In this document: one piece after another, positions 31,341 through 38,569 of the stretch
Layout: the number at the start of each line of letters is the position of its first letter
Numbering within the stretch: position 1 is the stretch's first letter
The notes under the pieces: model-generated
Databases searched by the model: none
What the model was told of the DNA's origin: nothing
Seen by the model: the letters and a program-made list of their open reading frames with translations, nothing else
Translations under genes and position numbers: made by a program
Origin: Endozoicomonas euniceicola
GTDB lineage: Bacteria > Pseudomonadota > Gammaproteobacteria > Pseudomonadales > Endozoicomonadaceae
Assembly (NCBI RefSeq): GCF_025562755.1
Contig: NZ_CP103300.1
Coordinates: 2,977,001 to 3,041,000, forward strand
Direction: 5' to 3'
Length of the DNA: 64,000 nucleotides

Positions 31341-31928
31341 ATGCCCCATAAAATCACTCACGCCCTGGTCACACCAGAAGCCTACCTTTCCCATGAGAAA
31401 GCTTCGCAGGATACACGCCATGAGTATATCGACGGGTATGTGGTCGCTATGGCAGGCGGCTCTATCCGGCATGGAAAAATGATTACTAACATAGCCCGGT
31501 TGCTGGGTAATCATCTGGTTGGTAAGCCTTGTGACGTGTTTTCATCAGACGTAAAACTCAAGGTTGAGTCGGCCTTTGTAAAATCTTTCCGGTACCCGGA
31601 TGTTATGGTTTCCTGTGAGCAGAACCGAAGGTTTGATGACATGTGTGAGTCTGCGACCGTGCTGGTTGAAGTGCTTTCTGAAAGCACAGAGTTGACTGAC
31701 CGGGTGTATAAGTCTGCTGAATATGGACATGTACTGAAGGCGACTCAGGGCGAGTATCTGGTGGTTGATCCGGACCACCCGGTGATTGAAAAGCGCATGT
31801 GGCATGAAGGGCGGTTTGAAGTGGTGGCAACTTATGGCTCGGGGGATATCATCACGCTGGACAGTCTGAAACTGGAGCTGTCTATGGATGACCTTTACCC
31901 GGACAGCTCTGGGGCAGGTCTTGCATAG
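31341..31928 (+). CDS. Uma2 family putative endonuclease (DUF820), second copy
   Basis: 195 residues from the ATG at 31341 (AAGGACAAAGC upstream). Motifs: HEYIDGYVVAMAGGSIRHGK, then FRYPDVMVSCEQNRRFDD and ATVLVEVLSESTELTDRVYK (PD-(D/E)xK-like active site), and GEYLVVDPDHPVIEKRMW. Only distantly similar to the Uma2 at 9020, so it is not a local duplication. Its last codons (SGAGLA-stop) are formed by a GGGGCAGGTCTTGCATAG repeat, so the original 3' end may have been replaced. Confidence 0.8.
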   Translation: MPHKITHALVTPEAYLSHEKASQDTRHEYIDGYVVAMAGGSIRHGKMITNIARLLGNHLVGKPCDVFSSDVKLKVESAFVKSFRYPDVMVSCEQNRRFDDMCESATVLVEVLSESTELTDRVYKSAEYGHVLKATQGEYLVVDPDHPVIEKRMWHEGRFEVVATYGSGDIITLDSLKLELSMDDLYPDSSGAGLA

Positions 31929-31960
31929 TGCAAAGGAGCTGGGGTCAGTTCCTGCACTGT
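31911..31960 (+). repeat. Two tandem GGGGTCAG-TGCA repeats, copies 9 and 10
   Basis: GGGGCAGGTCTTGCATAG at 31911 (inside the Uma2 3' end) and GGGGTCAGTTCCTGCACTGT at 31941. A truncated PIN gene begins about 20 bp later. Confidence 0.65.
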
Positions 31961-31981
31961 GTTCAACCCCCATTGCAACAG

Positions 31982-32114
31982 TCAAGCGACTTCAAAATAA
32001 ACTCTTCAGGAGTAAACACGGGAAGCTCTGATGCTGCAAAGTCTTTTATATTTCGGGTAATAATGGCTTCGGCTCCCGCTTTTATGTTTCAAGTATCCAC
32101 CAATGCTACGATTA
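31982..32114 (-). pseudogene. Chimeric vapC relic
   Basis: After the intact vapB stop, the minus strand reads IIVALVDT-stop (a PIN N-terminus with its first Asp) and then, 5 bp later, AIITRNIKDFAASELPVFTP EEFILKS, the C-terminus of a different PIN toxin closely matching that at 30357. The middle of the toxin is missing, so two PIN genes appear to have recombined and lost about 250 bp. Confidence 0.7.
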
Positions 32115-32306
32115 TCTGCGGCTTTTTTTGTTCGATTCCGATAAGTCGTAATCGATAGTACCGAATGTTTCCAGTAACTCCAGTTGTTGTCGATGTCGAA
32201 CATATTCCACCAGAGCTTTATTAACAGCAGTCTGTTTGGTTTTGTAACCACCCAATTTTTGAACCTGTGATATAAGGTCATCGTCAATAGCAAGATTGTC
32301 AGACAT
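32112..32306 (-). CDS. vapB: VapB-type antitoxin, toxin lost
   Basis: 64 residues. MSDNLAIDDDLISQVQKLGG then YKTKQTAVNKALVEYVRHRQ and ETFGTIDYD form the standard short VapB (type II, DUF2191-like): a ribbon-helix-helix N-terminus and a toxin-clamping C-terminus. The partner toxin is a chimeric relic. A start 13 bp after GATGGG; no clear operator seen. Confidence 0.82.
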   Translation of the reverse strand: MSDNLAIDDDLISQVQKLGGYKTKQTAVNKALVEYVRHRQQLELLETFGTIDYDLSESNKKSRR

Positions 32307-32377
32307 ATTTTTTAACCCATCTTAATTTACACAGAGTGTTACACAATCTTAGACTCACTCTTGCAGAGAGGGCAGCT

Positions 32378-32440
32378 CTGGTCTTTGGGCTTCGAGGCTG
32401 CTTTTAGAACAGATTGCAAAATGCAAGAACTGACCCAGAC
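32378..32440 (-). repeat. GGGGTCAG-TGCAT repeat, copy 11, with extended flank
   Basis: TTTGGGCTTCGAGGCTG ... ATGCAAGAACTGACCCAG: near-identical to the block at 31095-31152. The two direct copies bracket Uma2 and the vapBC relic. Confidence 0.7.
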
Positions 32441-32457
32441 TGTACAAGAGCGGTTGC

Positions 32458-32796
32458 CTACCCGCTTTGAGAAAACAGCGCTCTCAGCTTTCCTGTGACT
32501 TCAGAAAATTTTTGCAATTTGAGTGTTGCGATCTCCTGTCGGATAAGGCTGCTGTGAGCTGTAAAAAGCTTGCATGGTCGGGCAAAGCTTTTTAAATTCA
32601 GTTGGCCGCTGCTGAAGTCTTCAAGTGTAATCGGTACGGCAGCCGGGTCTGAATAGGCTTTACTGGTTATTTGACACAGTATGATGTCGCCTCTGCTCAC
32701 CTGTGCCAGAACAAGAGCTGGTCGGCGTTTGGTGGCCGATAAATCGGAGAAGGGGAAATCAATGGTTACTATTGTTCCTGCTGCAGGGATTCCCAT
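32458..32796 (-). CDS. PemK/MazF-family toxin
   Basis: 112 residues. GTIVTIDFPFSDLSATKRRP (the beta strand and R-R-P motif) then ALVLAQVSRGDIILCQIT, KSFARPCKLFTAHSSLI at the centre and the C-terminus KFSEVTGKLRALFSQ are those of PemK-like mRNA interferases. The start overlaps the antitoxin gene by 28 bp. Intact; a 45-bp relic of a close relative's 3' end lies at 10147. Confidence 0.85.
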   Translation of the reverse strand: MGIPAAGTIVTIDFPFSDLSATKRRPALVLAQVSRGDIILCQITSKAYSDPAAVPITLEDFSSGQLNLKSFARPCKLFTAHSSLIRQEIATLKLQKFSEVTGKLRALFSQSG

Positions 32797-32990
32797 GCTT
32801 TATCTTCCTCCGGTTTATTCCAGTCTTCAGCCAAAGCCTGCTCACTGAGGAGGGCTTCATCATTCACCGTATCAGGTAGAGGCTTGTCCAATACGGTGAT
32901 AAGTACCTGTGAGCCTGATGGTAAAACGATATTTTCCGGAAGTTGAAGGTTGCCTTTCTGGTCAATAGTTGCTTTATAGGTGTGTAACAT
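32769..32990 (-). CDS. Antitoxin of PemK-like toxin
   Basis: 73 residues from the ATG at 32990 (AGGAA immediately upstream). MLHTYKATIDQKGNLQLPEN and IVLPSGSQVLITVLD resemble an AbrB/DUF2281-type swapped-hairpin DNA-binding half; the C-terminus (LSEQALAEDWNKPEEDKAWE) is acidic and should bind the toxin. Longer frames upstream only read into a GGGGTCAG repeat. Confidence 0.75.
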   Translation of the reverse strand: MLHTYKATIDQKGNLQLPENIVLPSGSQVLITVLDKPLPDTVNDEALLSEQALAEDWNKPEEDKAWESLQQEQ

Positions 32991-33063
32991 TTCCTGGTTC
33001 CTTTTTTTGAGATAATGCTGGTAAGTTAGCTTAGTTCCTGGTGCAACGGAAGGACAAAAGCCG

Positions 33064-33091
33064 AGGGCAGTACTTGCACTGTGCATAAATC
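33064..33091 (+). repeat. GGGGTCAG-TGCAT repeat, copy 12
   Basis: GAGGGCAGTACTTGCACTG then TGCATAAATC, located between the PemK antitoxin leader and the higB relic. Confidence 0.6.
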
Positions 33092-33140
33092 TGTCTTTTA
33101 CCCTTTTGCATGGCTGTAGTCTTTAGACTACGATCTGTTT

Positions 33141-33267
33141 ATGCTCAAAATCCAGAAAACAACACAGTTCTCACAGTGGGAATCGAAACTCAAGGATCAG
33201 AGGGCAGAGGTTGCGTGATATCAAGCTAGCCAGGGAATTGGTAAAAGCATTGGAGAAGAAATCATGA
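33141..33267 (+). pseudogene. higB/RelE-ParE toxin with internal deletion
   Basis: The first 25 codons read MLKIQKTTQFSQWESKLKDQ RAEVA, the start of a HI1419-type RelE/ParE toxin. The sequence then jumps to DIKLARELVKALEKKS-stop in another frame, the normal C-terminus. About 50-55 central codons, including the catalytic region, are missing. The stop overlaps the antitoxin ATG as in an intact pair. Confidence 0.75.
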
Positions 33268-33557
33268 AAACAGAACTACACGACTATGATCTTGCTGAGA
33301 CACTTACTACACCAGAAGCCATAGAAGTTTTTATGGCGGAGGCGTTTGAAACGGGTGATGCAGGTTATATAGCGCATGCTTTCGGGGTAGTGACCCGAGC
33401 AAAAGGTATGACTGCTATTGCGGAACAAACAGGGTTGTCCAGAGAGCAGCTTTACCGGTCTTTCAGTGACCGGGGAAACCCTACTCTTAAAACATTGCTG
33501 GCTGTGTGCTCTGCCCTGGGTGTGACACTGAATATCGGAAAGTCTGCTCAGGCTTGA
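33264..33557 (+). CDS. HigA-type addiction-module antidote, toxin lost
   Basis: 97 residues. MKTELHDYDLAETLTTPEAI EVFMAEAFETGDAGYIAHAF is the typical N-terminus, followed by an XRE-like helix-turn-helix (GMTAIAEQTGLSREQLYRSF) and NPTLKTLLAVCSALGVTLNI. It binds its own operator and the toxin. The toxin gene upstream has an internal deletion, so this is an orphan. A 28-bp piece of a sister gene survives at 14935. Confidence 0.87.
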   Translation: MKTELHDYDLAETLTTPEAIEVFMAEAFETGDAGYIAHAFGVVTRAKGMTAIAEQTGLSREQLYRSFSDRGNPTLKTLLAVCSALGVTLNIGKSAQA

Positions 33558-33589
33558 AGCTTCGGGAAAAACTGGGGTTATGGGGTGGG

Positions 33590-33670
33590 TTGTTGAAAGG
33601 TTTCAGGTTTAAAAGTTTAAAAGTCGAAAGCCCCCCCTTTTTGACCCTTTAACTTTTAAACCTGAAACTT
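33590..33670 (+). repeat. Hairpin repeat, TTGAAAAG word, copy 8
   Basis: GTTGAAAGGTTTCAGGTTT / AAACCTGAAACTTG arms around AAAGCCCCCCC. As at 12558 it is followed by TATGGCGGTTC and a mazF 3' end. Confidence 0.8.
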
Positions 33671-33673
33671 GTA

Positions 33674-33703
33674 TGGCGGTTCAACCAATCTCAAGCATTT
33701 CAT
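33674..33703 (-). pseudogene. mazF copy 3, reduced to start codon and tail
   Basis: Minus strand: ATG overlapping the mazE stop, then about 20 bp matching the last codons of mazF copy 1 (aligned up to TGAACCGCC). Roughly 300 bp of toxin gene have been deleted between them. Confidence 0.65.
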
Positions 33704-33927
33704 GACCAGCCCTCATCGTCAGAAAGGTGTTCTATCCAGTCCAGTGTGTCGGTTTCTGCCGGGTCACTTTTCAGGCGAGCTGACTGCTTTCTGCACTCTT
33801 CGGCAAAACCTTCCCGACGGGTATCAGGCACCCAGATTTGCACTGGCCGAAAGCCCGCTTCCCGCAAAGCGTCACGATGGCGTTTTACTCTCTGGCGGGT
33901 ACTGTCTGAATGATGTTCATTGGGCAT
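33700..33927 (-). CDS. MazE-type antitoxin (DUF3018), copy 3
   Basis: 75 residues, about 90% identical in appearance to copies 1 and 2 (DSTRQRVKRHRDALREAGFR, QIWVPDTRREGF, ETDTLDWIEHLSDDEGWS). Toxin deleted. DNA divergence from the other two is clearly larger than between copies 1 and 2, so the orphan state is not brand new and the antitoxin has been kept under selection or is decaying slowly. Confidence 0.83.
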   Translation of the reverse strand: MPNEHHSDSTRQRVKRHRDALREAGFRPVQIWVPDTRREGFAEECRKQSARLKSDPAETDTLDWIEHLSDDEGWS

Positions 33928-33946
33928 GATTGATCCTTATTTGTCT

Positions 33947-33962
33947 CATGTAACGTTACATG
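33947..33962. promoter_or_regulatory. Operator of mazE copy 3
   Basis: CATGTAACGTTACATG is a perfect 16-bp palindrome 20 bp before the start codon. Its half-sites (GTAACG/CGTTAC) are those of the other mazE operators in inverted order. Confidence 0.65.
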
Positions 33963-34020
33963 AAACTTGGGCAGGGTACTCAGGCATGTCAAATGTGATT
34001 TTGGGCAATTGAAGGAAATA

Positions 34021-34042
34021 GAGCCAGTTTCTGCAACGTGCG
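34021..34042 (+). repeat. GGGGTCAG-TGCAT repeat, copy 13, at toxin breakpoint
   Basis: GAGCCAGTTTCTGCAACGTG CG: a diverged copy positioned exactly where the FitB-like toxin reading frame is lost. Confidence 0.5.
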
Positions 34043-34077
34043 TATTTGCTGATGACGTTGGTGTCAATAAAATACAT
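34040..34077 (-). pseudogene. FitB/VapC-type PIN toxin, only first codons left
   Basis: From the ATG at 34077 (overlapping the antitoxin stop) the minus strand reads MYFIDTNVISKYA, a PIN N-terminus with its first Asp. After 13 codons it runs into a GGGGTCAG-type repeat. Confidence 0.75.
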
Positions 34078-34297
34078 CACGTTCGCCTCCGTCATTGATA
34101 CGCTCAAAATCTGCGTCAGTACCAACGTCTGGTATGTTTTCCAGGGCTTCTGTAAAACTCTTTTTTCTGGGATCAGGCAACGCTGACTCTAAAACCCTGC
34201 GGTGTTCAGCTTCAACACTTGGTTCGTGTTTGTCAGCTTGGGTTTTAAGCGCATCTACGACTTTTTCATCAATGTTACGCACGATAAGGTTTGCCAT
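34064..34297 (-). CDS. FitA-like ribbon-helix-helix antitoxin, toxin lost
   Basis: 77 residues from the ATG at 34297. MANLIVRNIDEKVVDALKTQ ADKHEPSVEAEHRRVLESAL is typical of FitA-like (Arc-type) antitoxins, and the tail PDVGTDADFERI fits the toxin-binding peptide. It overlaps the relic PIN toxin by 14 bp, as in intact fitAB pairs. Confidence 0.83.
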   Translation of the reverse strand: MANLIVRNIDEKVVDALKTQADKHEPSVEAEHRRVLESALPDPRKKSFTEALENIPDVGTDADFERINDGGERDVFY

Positions 34298-34415
34298 CGC
34301 TCTTGCCTGAATCAGATCGATGAAAAAATGATGGCATTGATATCTCATTTAACAAGTTTGAAAAGCAAGAACTGATCACCTGCATAAGTCTGCCAAATAG
34401 AGAAGTAATCCCCCA

Positions 34416-36497
34416 TTGTCCCAATTTGTCACTGTTTCCAAAGGTATATCTTCAGCGCCAGAGCTCAGGCATTTACTGACAGATTCCGTTCAGCATCTGA
34501 ATAAAGCACGGCAGATATTAACAACGAGTTACCCAACTGACAGTGTTGTGCTGGGCTGGGGGAAAAAAAACAATACCCATCAGGCCAGGGCGATAGCGGC
34601 CAAACACAACCTCCCTTACTGGAGCCTCGAAGAAGGCTTTATCTCTTACCTCGGCCACCCGGCCCTGGGCGACCGTCGTTTCTCCCTTATCGTCGATAAA
34701 ACCGGCATCTACTACGATGCTACCCAACCTTCCGATATTGAATACCTGTTGAACCGGCCTGAAGAATGGTTAACGGCGGAGCTGCATTCCCGTTCAGCCA
34801 GGCTGCTGGAATTGATTCGTCAACATCAGATCACCAAATACAACCACGAGCCGGTATCCAGGTGGCAACCGGAAAATAACGACATTGACCGGGTATTAGT
34901 CGTTGACCAGACCTACGGCGACTGTTCTGTAAAATACGGTATGGCGGATGATTCCAGCTTTAAGGCGATGCTGGAAGCGGCGTTGTCTGAAAACCCCGGT
35001 TCTGAAGTGTGGGTTAAGGTTCACCCCGATGTGGTTTTAGGAAAAAAGAAAGGCTACTTTGAGTTGGAACCCTGTGGCCAGAAGGTTAAGGGGTTTGATA
35101 ATAAGCGGCTGAAAGTACTGGCGGATAAGGTGAACGCCCAGTCTCTGTTTCCACACTTTGAGAAAGTGTATGTAGTGACGTCACAGCTCGGTTTTGAGGC
35201 GCTCTGGTATGGTAAGAAGGTCGTATGCTTTGGGTTGCCTTTTTACAGCGGCTGGTCGTTGACCGATGACCGAATACCCAGTCCACGTCGTCAGCAGAAA
35301 CACTCCATAGAAAGCCTGTTTGCAGCGGCTTGCCTGAAATACACACGCTATATAGACCCGGAAACCGGTGAACGCTGTGAGCTGGAAGAGATTGTTGATC
35401 TGCTGGCATTGCAGCGTCACTACCAGGCGCAGGAAGTTAACACGCTCTATGCGGTTGATTTCAGTTTGTGGAAGCGTGCTTTTCTTCACTGTTTTATCGG
35501 TGGTCGCGCCGAACGGATTCAGTTTGTCCGATCCACTGCAAAGGCCCTTAAAGCAGCATCAGTGGGTGATGGCATTCTTTTATGGGGAACCAAACAGTAT
35601 GAATTTAAGGCACCTGAAGGCATCGCCCTGTGGCGTGCGGAAGATGCCTTTATTCGAAGCAATGGTCTTGGAGCCGAATTGCGCAGGCCCGGATCACTGA
35701 TCATCGATAAACAGGGAATGTATTTTGACTGTACCCGTCCCTCTGACCTGGAAACCGCGATTAATACGCTAAAGCTTTCAGAGAGGCAGATTAAACGGGG
35801 CAGACAGCTGGTTAAAACACTGGTTCAACAGCGGGTGAGTAAATATAACCTGCTGGGTTCCGGGCATCAGGTGTTTGCGGACGCCGCTTCTCAACAGAAG
35901 AAAATTCTGGTTACCGGGCAGGTGAATAATGATGCTTCTTTAAAATGGGGCAGCCCGGCAATTCATAGCAACCTTGATTTATTGAAAGCGGTCAGGGCTT
36001 CTGAACCCGGTGCGTACATCGTTTATAAACCGCATCCGGATGTGTTGCTGGCGGGAAGGGAAGGACACATACCTGAGTCTACGTCTTTGCAGTGGGCTGA
36101 CCGTGTTGTGGCCGACAGCGATATTCTGGATTGTATCGATCAATGTGATGAGCTGCATGTGATGACATCTCTGGCGGGGTTTGAAGCACTGACCCGGGGC
36201 AAAACCGTCCACTGCTGGGGTGCGCCATTTTATTCCGGATGGGGATTGACCGTTGACCATCTGGCTATTTCCCGCAGAACCGCCAAAAGGTCATTGGCGG
36301 AATTAATCTACTTTGCTCACTGTTATTACCCGTGTTATGTGCATTGGGGAACCCGGCGTTTCACAACCGTCGAGCGCATGATTCGGGCCCTTAAACAGGA
36401 AGCAGTCGTTCATCAGGCCAAATCCAATAAGTTATACAACTGGCTGGCAAGAACAAAGCGTAAGGTCGGTTATCTGGCAGAGGCATTTACAAGATGA
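34416..36497 (+). CDS. kpsC: Capsule beta-Kdo transferase KpsC
   Basis: 693 residues; the only possible start in the frame is a TTG at 34416, since a stop lies 18 bp upstream. Two homologous halves are visible: VLGWGKKNNTHQARAIAAKH / LWGTKQYEF, SLIVDKTGIYYDATQPSD / SLIIDKQGMYFDCTRPSD, EVWVKVHPDVVLGKKKGYF / YIVYKPHPDVLLAGREGH, and FGLPFYSGWSLTDD / WGAPFYSGWGLTVD. KpsC has two glycosyltransferase modules that alternate beta-2,4 and beta-2,7 Kdo additions to build the lipid-anchored linker of ABC-exported capsules. No kpsMT export genes are in the window. Starts right after TA island 2. Confidence 0.93.
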   Translation: MSQFVTVSKGISSAPELRHLLTDSVQHLNKARQILTTSYPTDSVVLGWGKKNNTHQARAIAAKHNLPYWSLEEGFISYLGHPALGDRRFSLIVDKTGIYYDATQPSDIEYLLNRPEEWLTAELHSRSARLLELIRQHQITKYNHEPVSRWQPENNDIDRVLVVDQTYGDCSVKYGMADDSSFKAMLEAALSENPGSEVWVKVHPDVVLGKKKGYFELEPCGQKVKGFDNKRLKVLADKVNAQSLFPHFEKVYVVTSQLGFEALWYGKKVVCFGLPFYSGWSLTDDRIPSPRRQQKHSIESLFAAACLKYTRYIDPETGERCELEEIVDLLALQRHYQAQEVNTLYAVDFSLWKRAFLHCFIGGRAERIQFVRSTAKALKAASVGDGILLWGTKQYEFKAPEGIALWRAEDAFIRSNGLGAELRRPGSLIIDKQGMYFDCTRPSDLETAINTLKLSERQIKRGRQLVKTLVQQRVSKYNLLGSGHQVFADAASQQKKILVTGQVNNDASLKWGSPAIHSNLDLLKAVRASEPGAYIVYKPHPDVLLAGREGHIPESTSLQWADRVVADSDILDCIDQCDELHVMTSLAGFEALTRGKTVHCWGAPFYSGWGLTVDHLAISRRTAKRSLAELIYFAHCYYPCYVHWGTRRFTTVERMIRALKQEAVVHQAKSNKLYNWLARTKRKVGYLAEAFTR

Positions 36498-36597
36498 TGT
36501 TGCGGAAATTCGCTATCCGGACTGTACTACTTTTCTGACAGAATAAATCGGTTATTGATACAACAATATAATTTTTGTCTGTTTTAGGACAGACTTC

Positions 36598-37899
36598 TTG
36601 GATCAGTTCAACGTGCAAAAGTCGTCTGTATTATTTTTACAAGGGCCGTTAGGACCTTTCTTTCGGGAACTGGCCGGTGCTTTTTCTCAGGCGGGATATG
36701 ACACCCATAAAATTAATTTTAACGGCGGTGACCGCTTTTATGCAGGCGCAGATTGCGTGACCGACTATCAGGGAAAGCCAGACGACTGGCCGACTTTCTT
36801 GCAGGAATACCTGTCAGAACATTCGATAGGTGCCGTCTTTCTGCTGGGGGATTGCCGTTATTATCACCGCACGGCAAAACCGGTTTGTGACCGGCTGGGT
36901 GTTGCCTTTATGGTGTTTGAGGAAGGGTATTTGCGACCCAACACCATTACGCTTGAGCCCCACGGCGTTAATGCATTAAGCCGACTGGACCTGTCTTTAC
37001 AGCGGCTACAGCAAACAACGGTAAAGCCCGTTAAAACGCCGGTAACGATTGGCAATACTATGCTTCGCAGGGGTGTGTATGCGTCGTTGTATTACTGGGC
37101 TGCCCTGTTCAGCCGCAGGCAGTTTCCACACTCTGTCCATCATCGGGCTTCGAACCCTGTAAAAGAAGGGTATTGCTGGCTGCGGGGATTTGCTCGCAAA
37201 TGGCTGGTAAAGCCTGCGGATTATCTTATTAAAAGACGGCTGACAAAAACCTGCAGTCAGCGTTTTTTTCTGGTGCCTTTACAGGTACACGACGATTCTC
37301 AGAAGATTTATCACTCAAACTTCAGTTCTGTTGAGTCGTTTATTGCTGAAGTCATTGACTCCTTCAAACGTTATGCGGCACCTGATCAGGTACTGTGTTT
37401 TAAGCATCACCCTATGGACCGGGGTTATACGCACTACGGCAGGTTTATTCGTGAGAAGGTAAAACGCCTGGGCTTGCCGGATCGGGTGGTTTATTGCCAT
37501 GACGTTTCACTGCCTGAACTCTATCGTCATACTGCCGGAGTGGTTACTGTGAACAGTACGGTGGGTGTGTCGGCCCTGTTGCACGGTTTACCGGTTAAAG
37601 TAATGGGCAGGGCCATGTACGATATTCAGGGTCTGACTCATCAGGGTAGCCTGGCCTCCTTCTGGAAAGCGCCTCAACCGGTTGACCGGTCGCTGTTTGC
37701 AAAGTTCCACTCCCTGTTATTTGAGCAAACCCAGGTCAATGCCAGCTTTTTCAGGCATTTCGATATCAGTTGCAGCAATGCGCTGATGTTTTTTGAAAAG
37801 ATAATCAGGCAAAGTGTTGCTTCGTCTGCGGTTTATAGCCTGCCTTCCCGTAACGCCAGCCATCCCGAAGTCAAAGACCTTCCACTGAGTGCCGCCTGA
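36598..37899 (+). CDS. kpsS: Capsule beta-Kdo transferase KpsS
   Basis: 433 residues from a TTG at 36598 (TAGGAC 8-12 nt upstream); a GTG at 36613 is an alternative. Motifs: FLQGPLGPFFRELAGAFSQA, FLLGDCRYYHRTAKPVCDRL, MVFEEGYLRPNTITLEPHGV N and HHPMDRGYTHYG. KpsS adds the first Kdo to phosphatidylglycerol-type lipid, starting the linker that KpsC extends. The pair kpsC-kpsS in tandem is the usual arrangement for E. coli-type group 2 capsules. Both genes use TTG, suggesting deliberately weak translation. Confidence 0.92.
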   Translation: MDQFNVQKSSVLFLQGPLGPFFRELAGAFSQAGYDTHKINFNGGDRFYAGADCVTDYQGKPDDWPTFLQEYLSEHSIGAVFLLGDCRYYHRTAKPVCDRLGVAFMVFEEGYLRPNTITLEPHGVNALSRLDLSLQRLQQTTVKPVKTPVTIGNTMLRRGVYASLYYWAALFSRRQFPHSVHHRASNPVKEGYCWLRGFARKWLVKPADYLIKRRLTKTCSQRFFLVPLQVHDDSQKIYHSNFSSVESFIAEVIDSFKRYAAPDQVLCFKHHPMDRGYTHYGRFIREKVKRLGLPDRVVYCHDVSLPELYRHTAGVVTVNSTVGVSALLHGLPVKVMGRAMYDIQGLTHQGSLASFWKAPQPVDRSLFAKFHSLLFEQTQVNASFFRHFDISCSNALMFFEKIIRQSVASSAVYSLPSRNASHPEVKDLPLSAA

Positions 37900-38035
37900 A
37901 CAGCGGCCATTCCTTTCTCAATCCTCCCTTCAGGTCCTGAAGTCGACTCCTCATCTCTCTGATCCTTCCTTTGCCAGGGTTCGGCGAGTATGGCACCATT
38001 CTCGCCACTCTTTACTGCCTGTAACTGTCACTGTA

Positions 38036-38488
38036 ATGGACTCTATCGACCGAAAAATTCTGCTTGAATTGCAGGAAGACTGCACTCTTTCCCTTGCCGA
38101 AGTTGCAGAAAGAGTCTGTCTGTCGCCTACTCCCTGCTGGAACCGAATTAAGCGTCTGGAAAGTCAGGGCTACATCAATAAACGGGTTGCCCTGATTAAT
38201 GCCGGGAAAGTAGGGCTGGGGGTTTCTGTGTTTGTTCATATAAAAACACAACAGCACTCGTCTGACTGGCTGAAAACTTTTTCGGATACTGTTAATAGCT
38301 TCCCGGAGGTAGCAGAATGCTACCGGATGAGCGGCGAGTATGATTACCTGCTGAGAGTGGTGACCAAAGATATCCAGTCTTTTGATCACTTCTATAAAGG
38401 GCTGGTTAACAGTATCGACGGCCTGAGTGATGTGACCTCCAGCTTCGCCATGGAGCAGATGAAATACACAACGGCGCTTCCTCTTTAG
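38036..38488 (+). CDS. Lrp/AsnC family regulator
   Basis: 150 residues from the ATG at 38036. MDSIDRKILLELQEDCTLSL then AEVAERVCLSPTPCWNRIKR is the N-terminal helix-turn-helix; the C-terminal RAM domain runs from about 60 (VGLGVSVFVHIKTQQHS ... SGEYDYLLRVVTKDI). Lrp-type octamers sense amino acids. It follows kpsS by 137 bp on the same strand; whether it controls the capsule or the amino-acid genes at 41-50 kb is unknown. Confidence 0.9.
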   Translation: MDSIDRKILLELQEDCTLSLAEVAERVCLSPTPCWNRIKRLESQGYINKRVALINAGKVGLGVSVFVHIKTQQHSSDWLKTFSDTVNSFPEVAECYRMSGEYDYLLRVVTKDIQSFDHFYKGLVNSIDGLSDVTSSFAMEQMKYTTALPL

Positions 38489-38569
38489 TTGAAAAACTGT
38501 GTAAAGCACACATAGAAATACGACCTTGTACTGGTAATATCACGGCAGCACTTACTATAGGGAAACATT

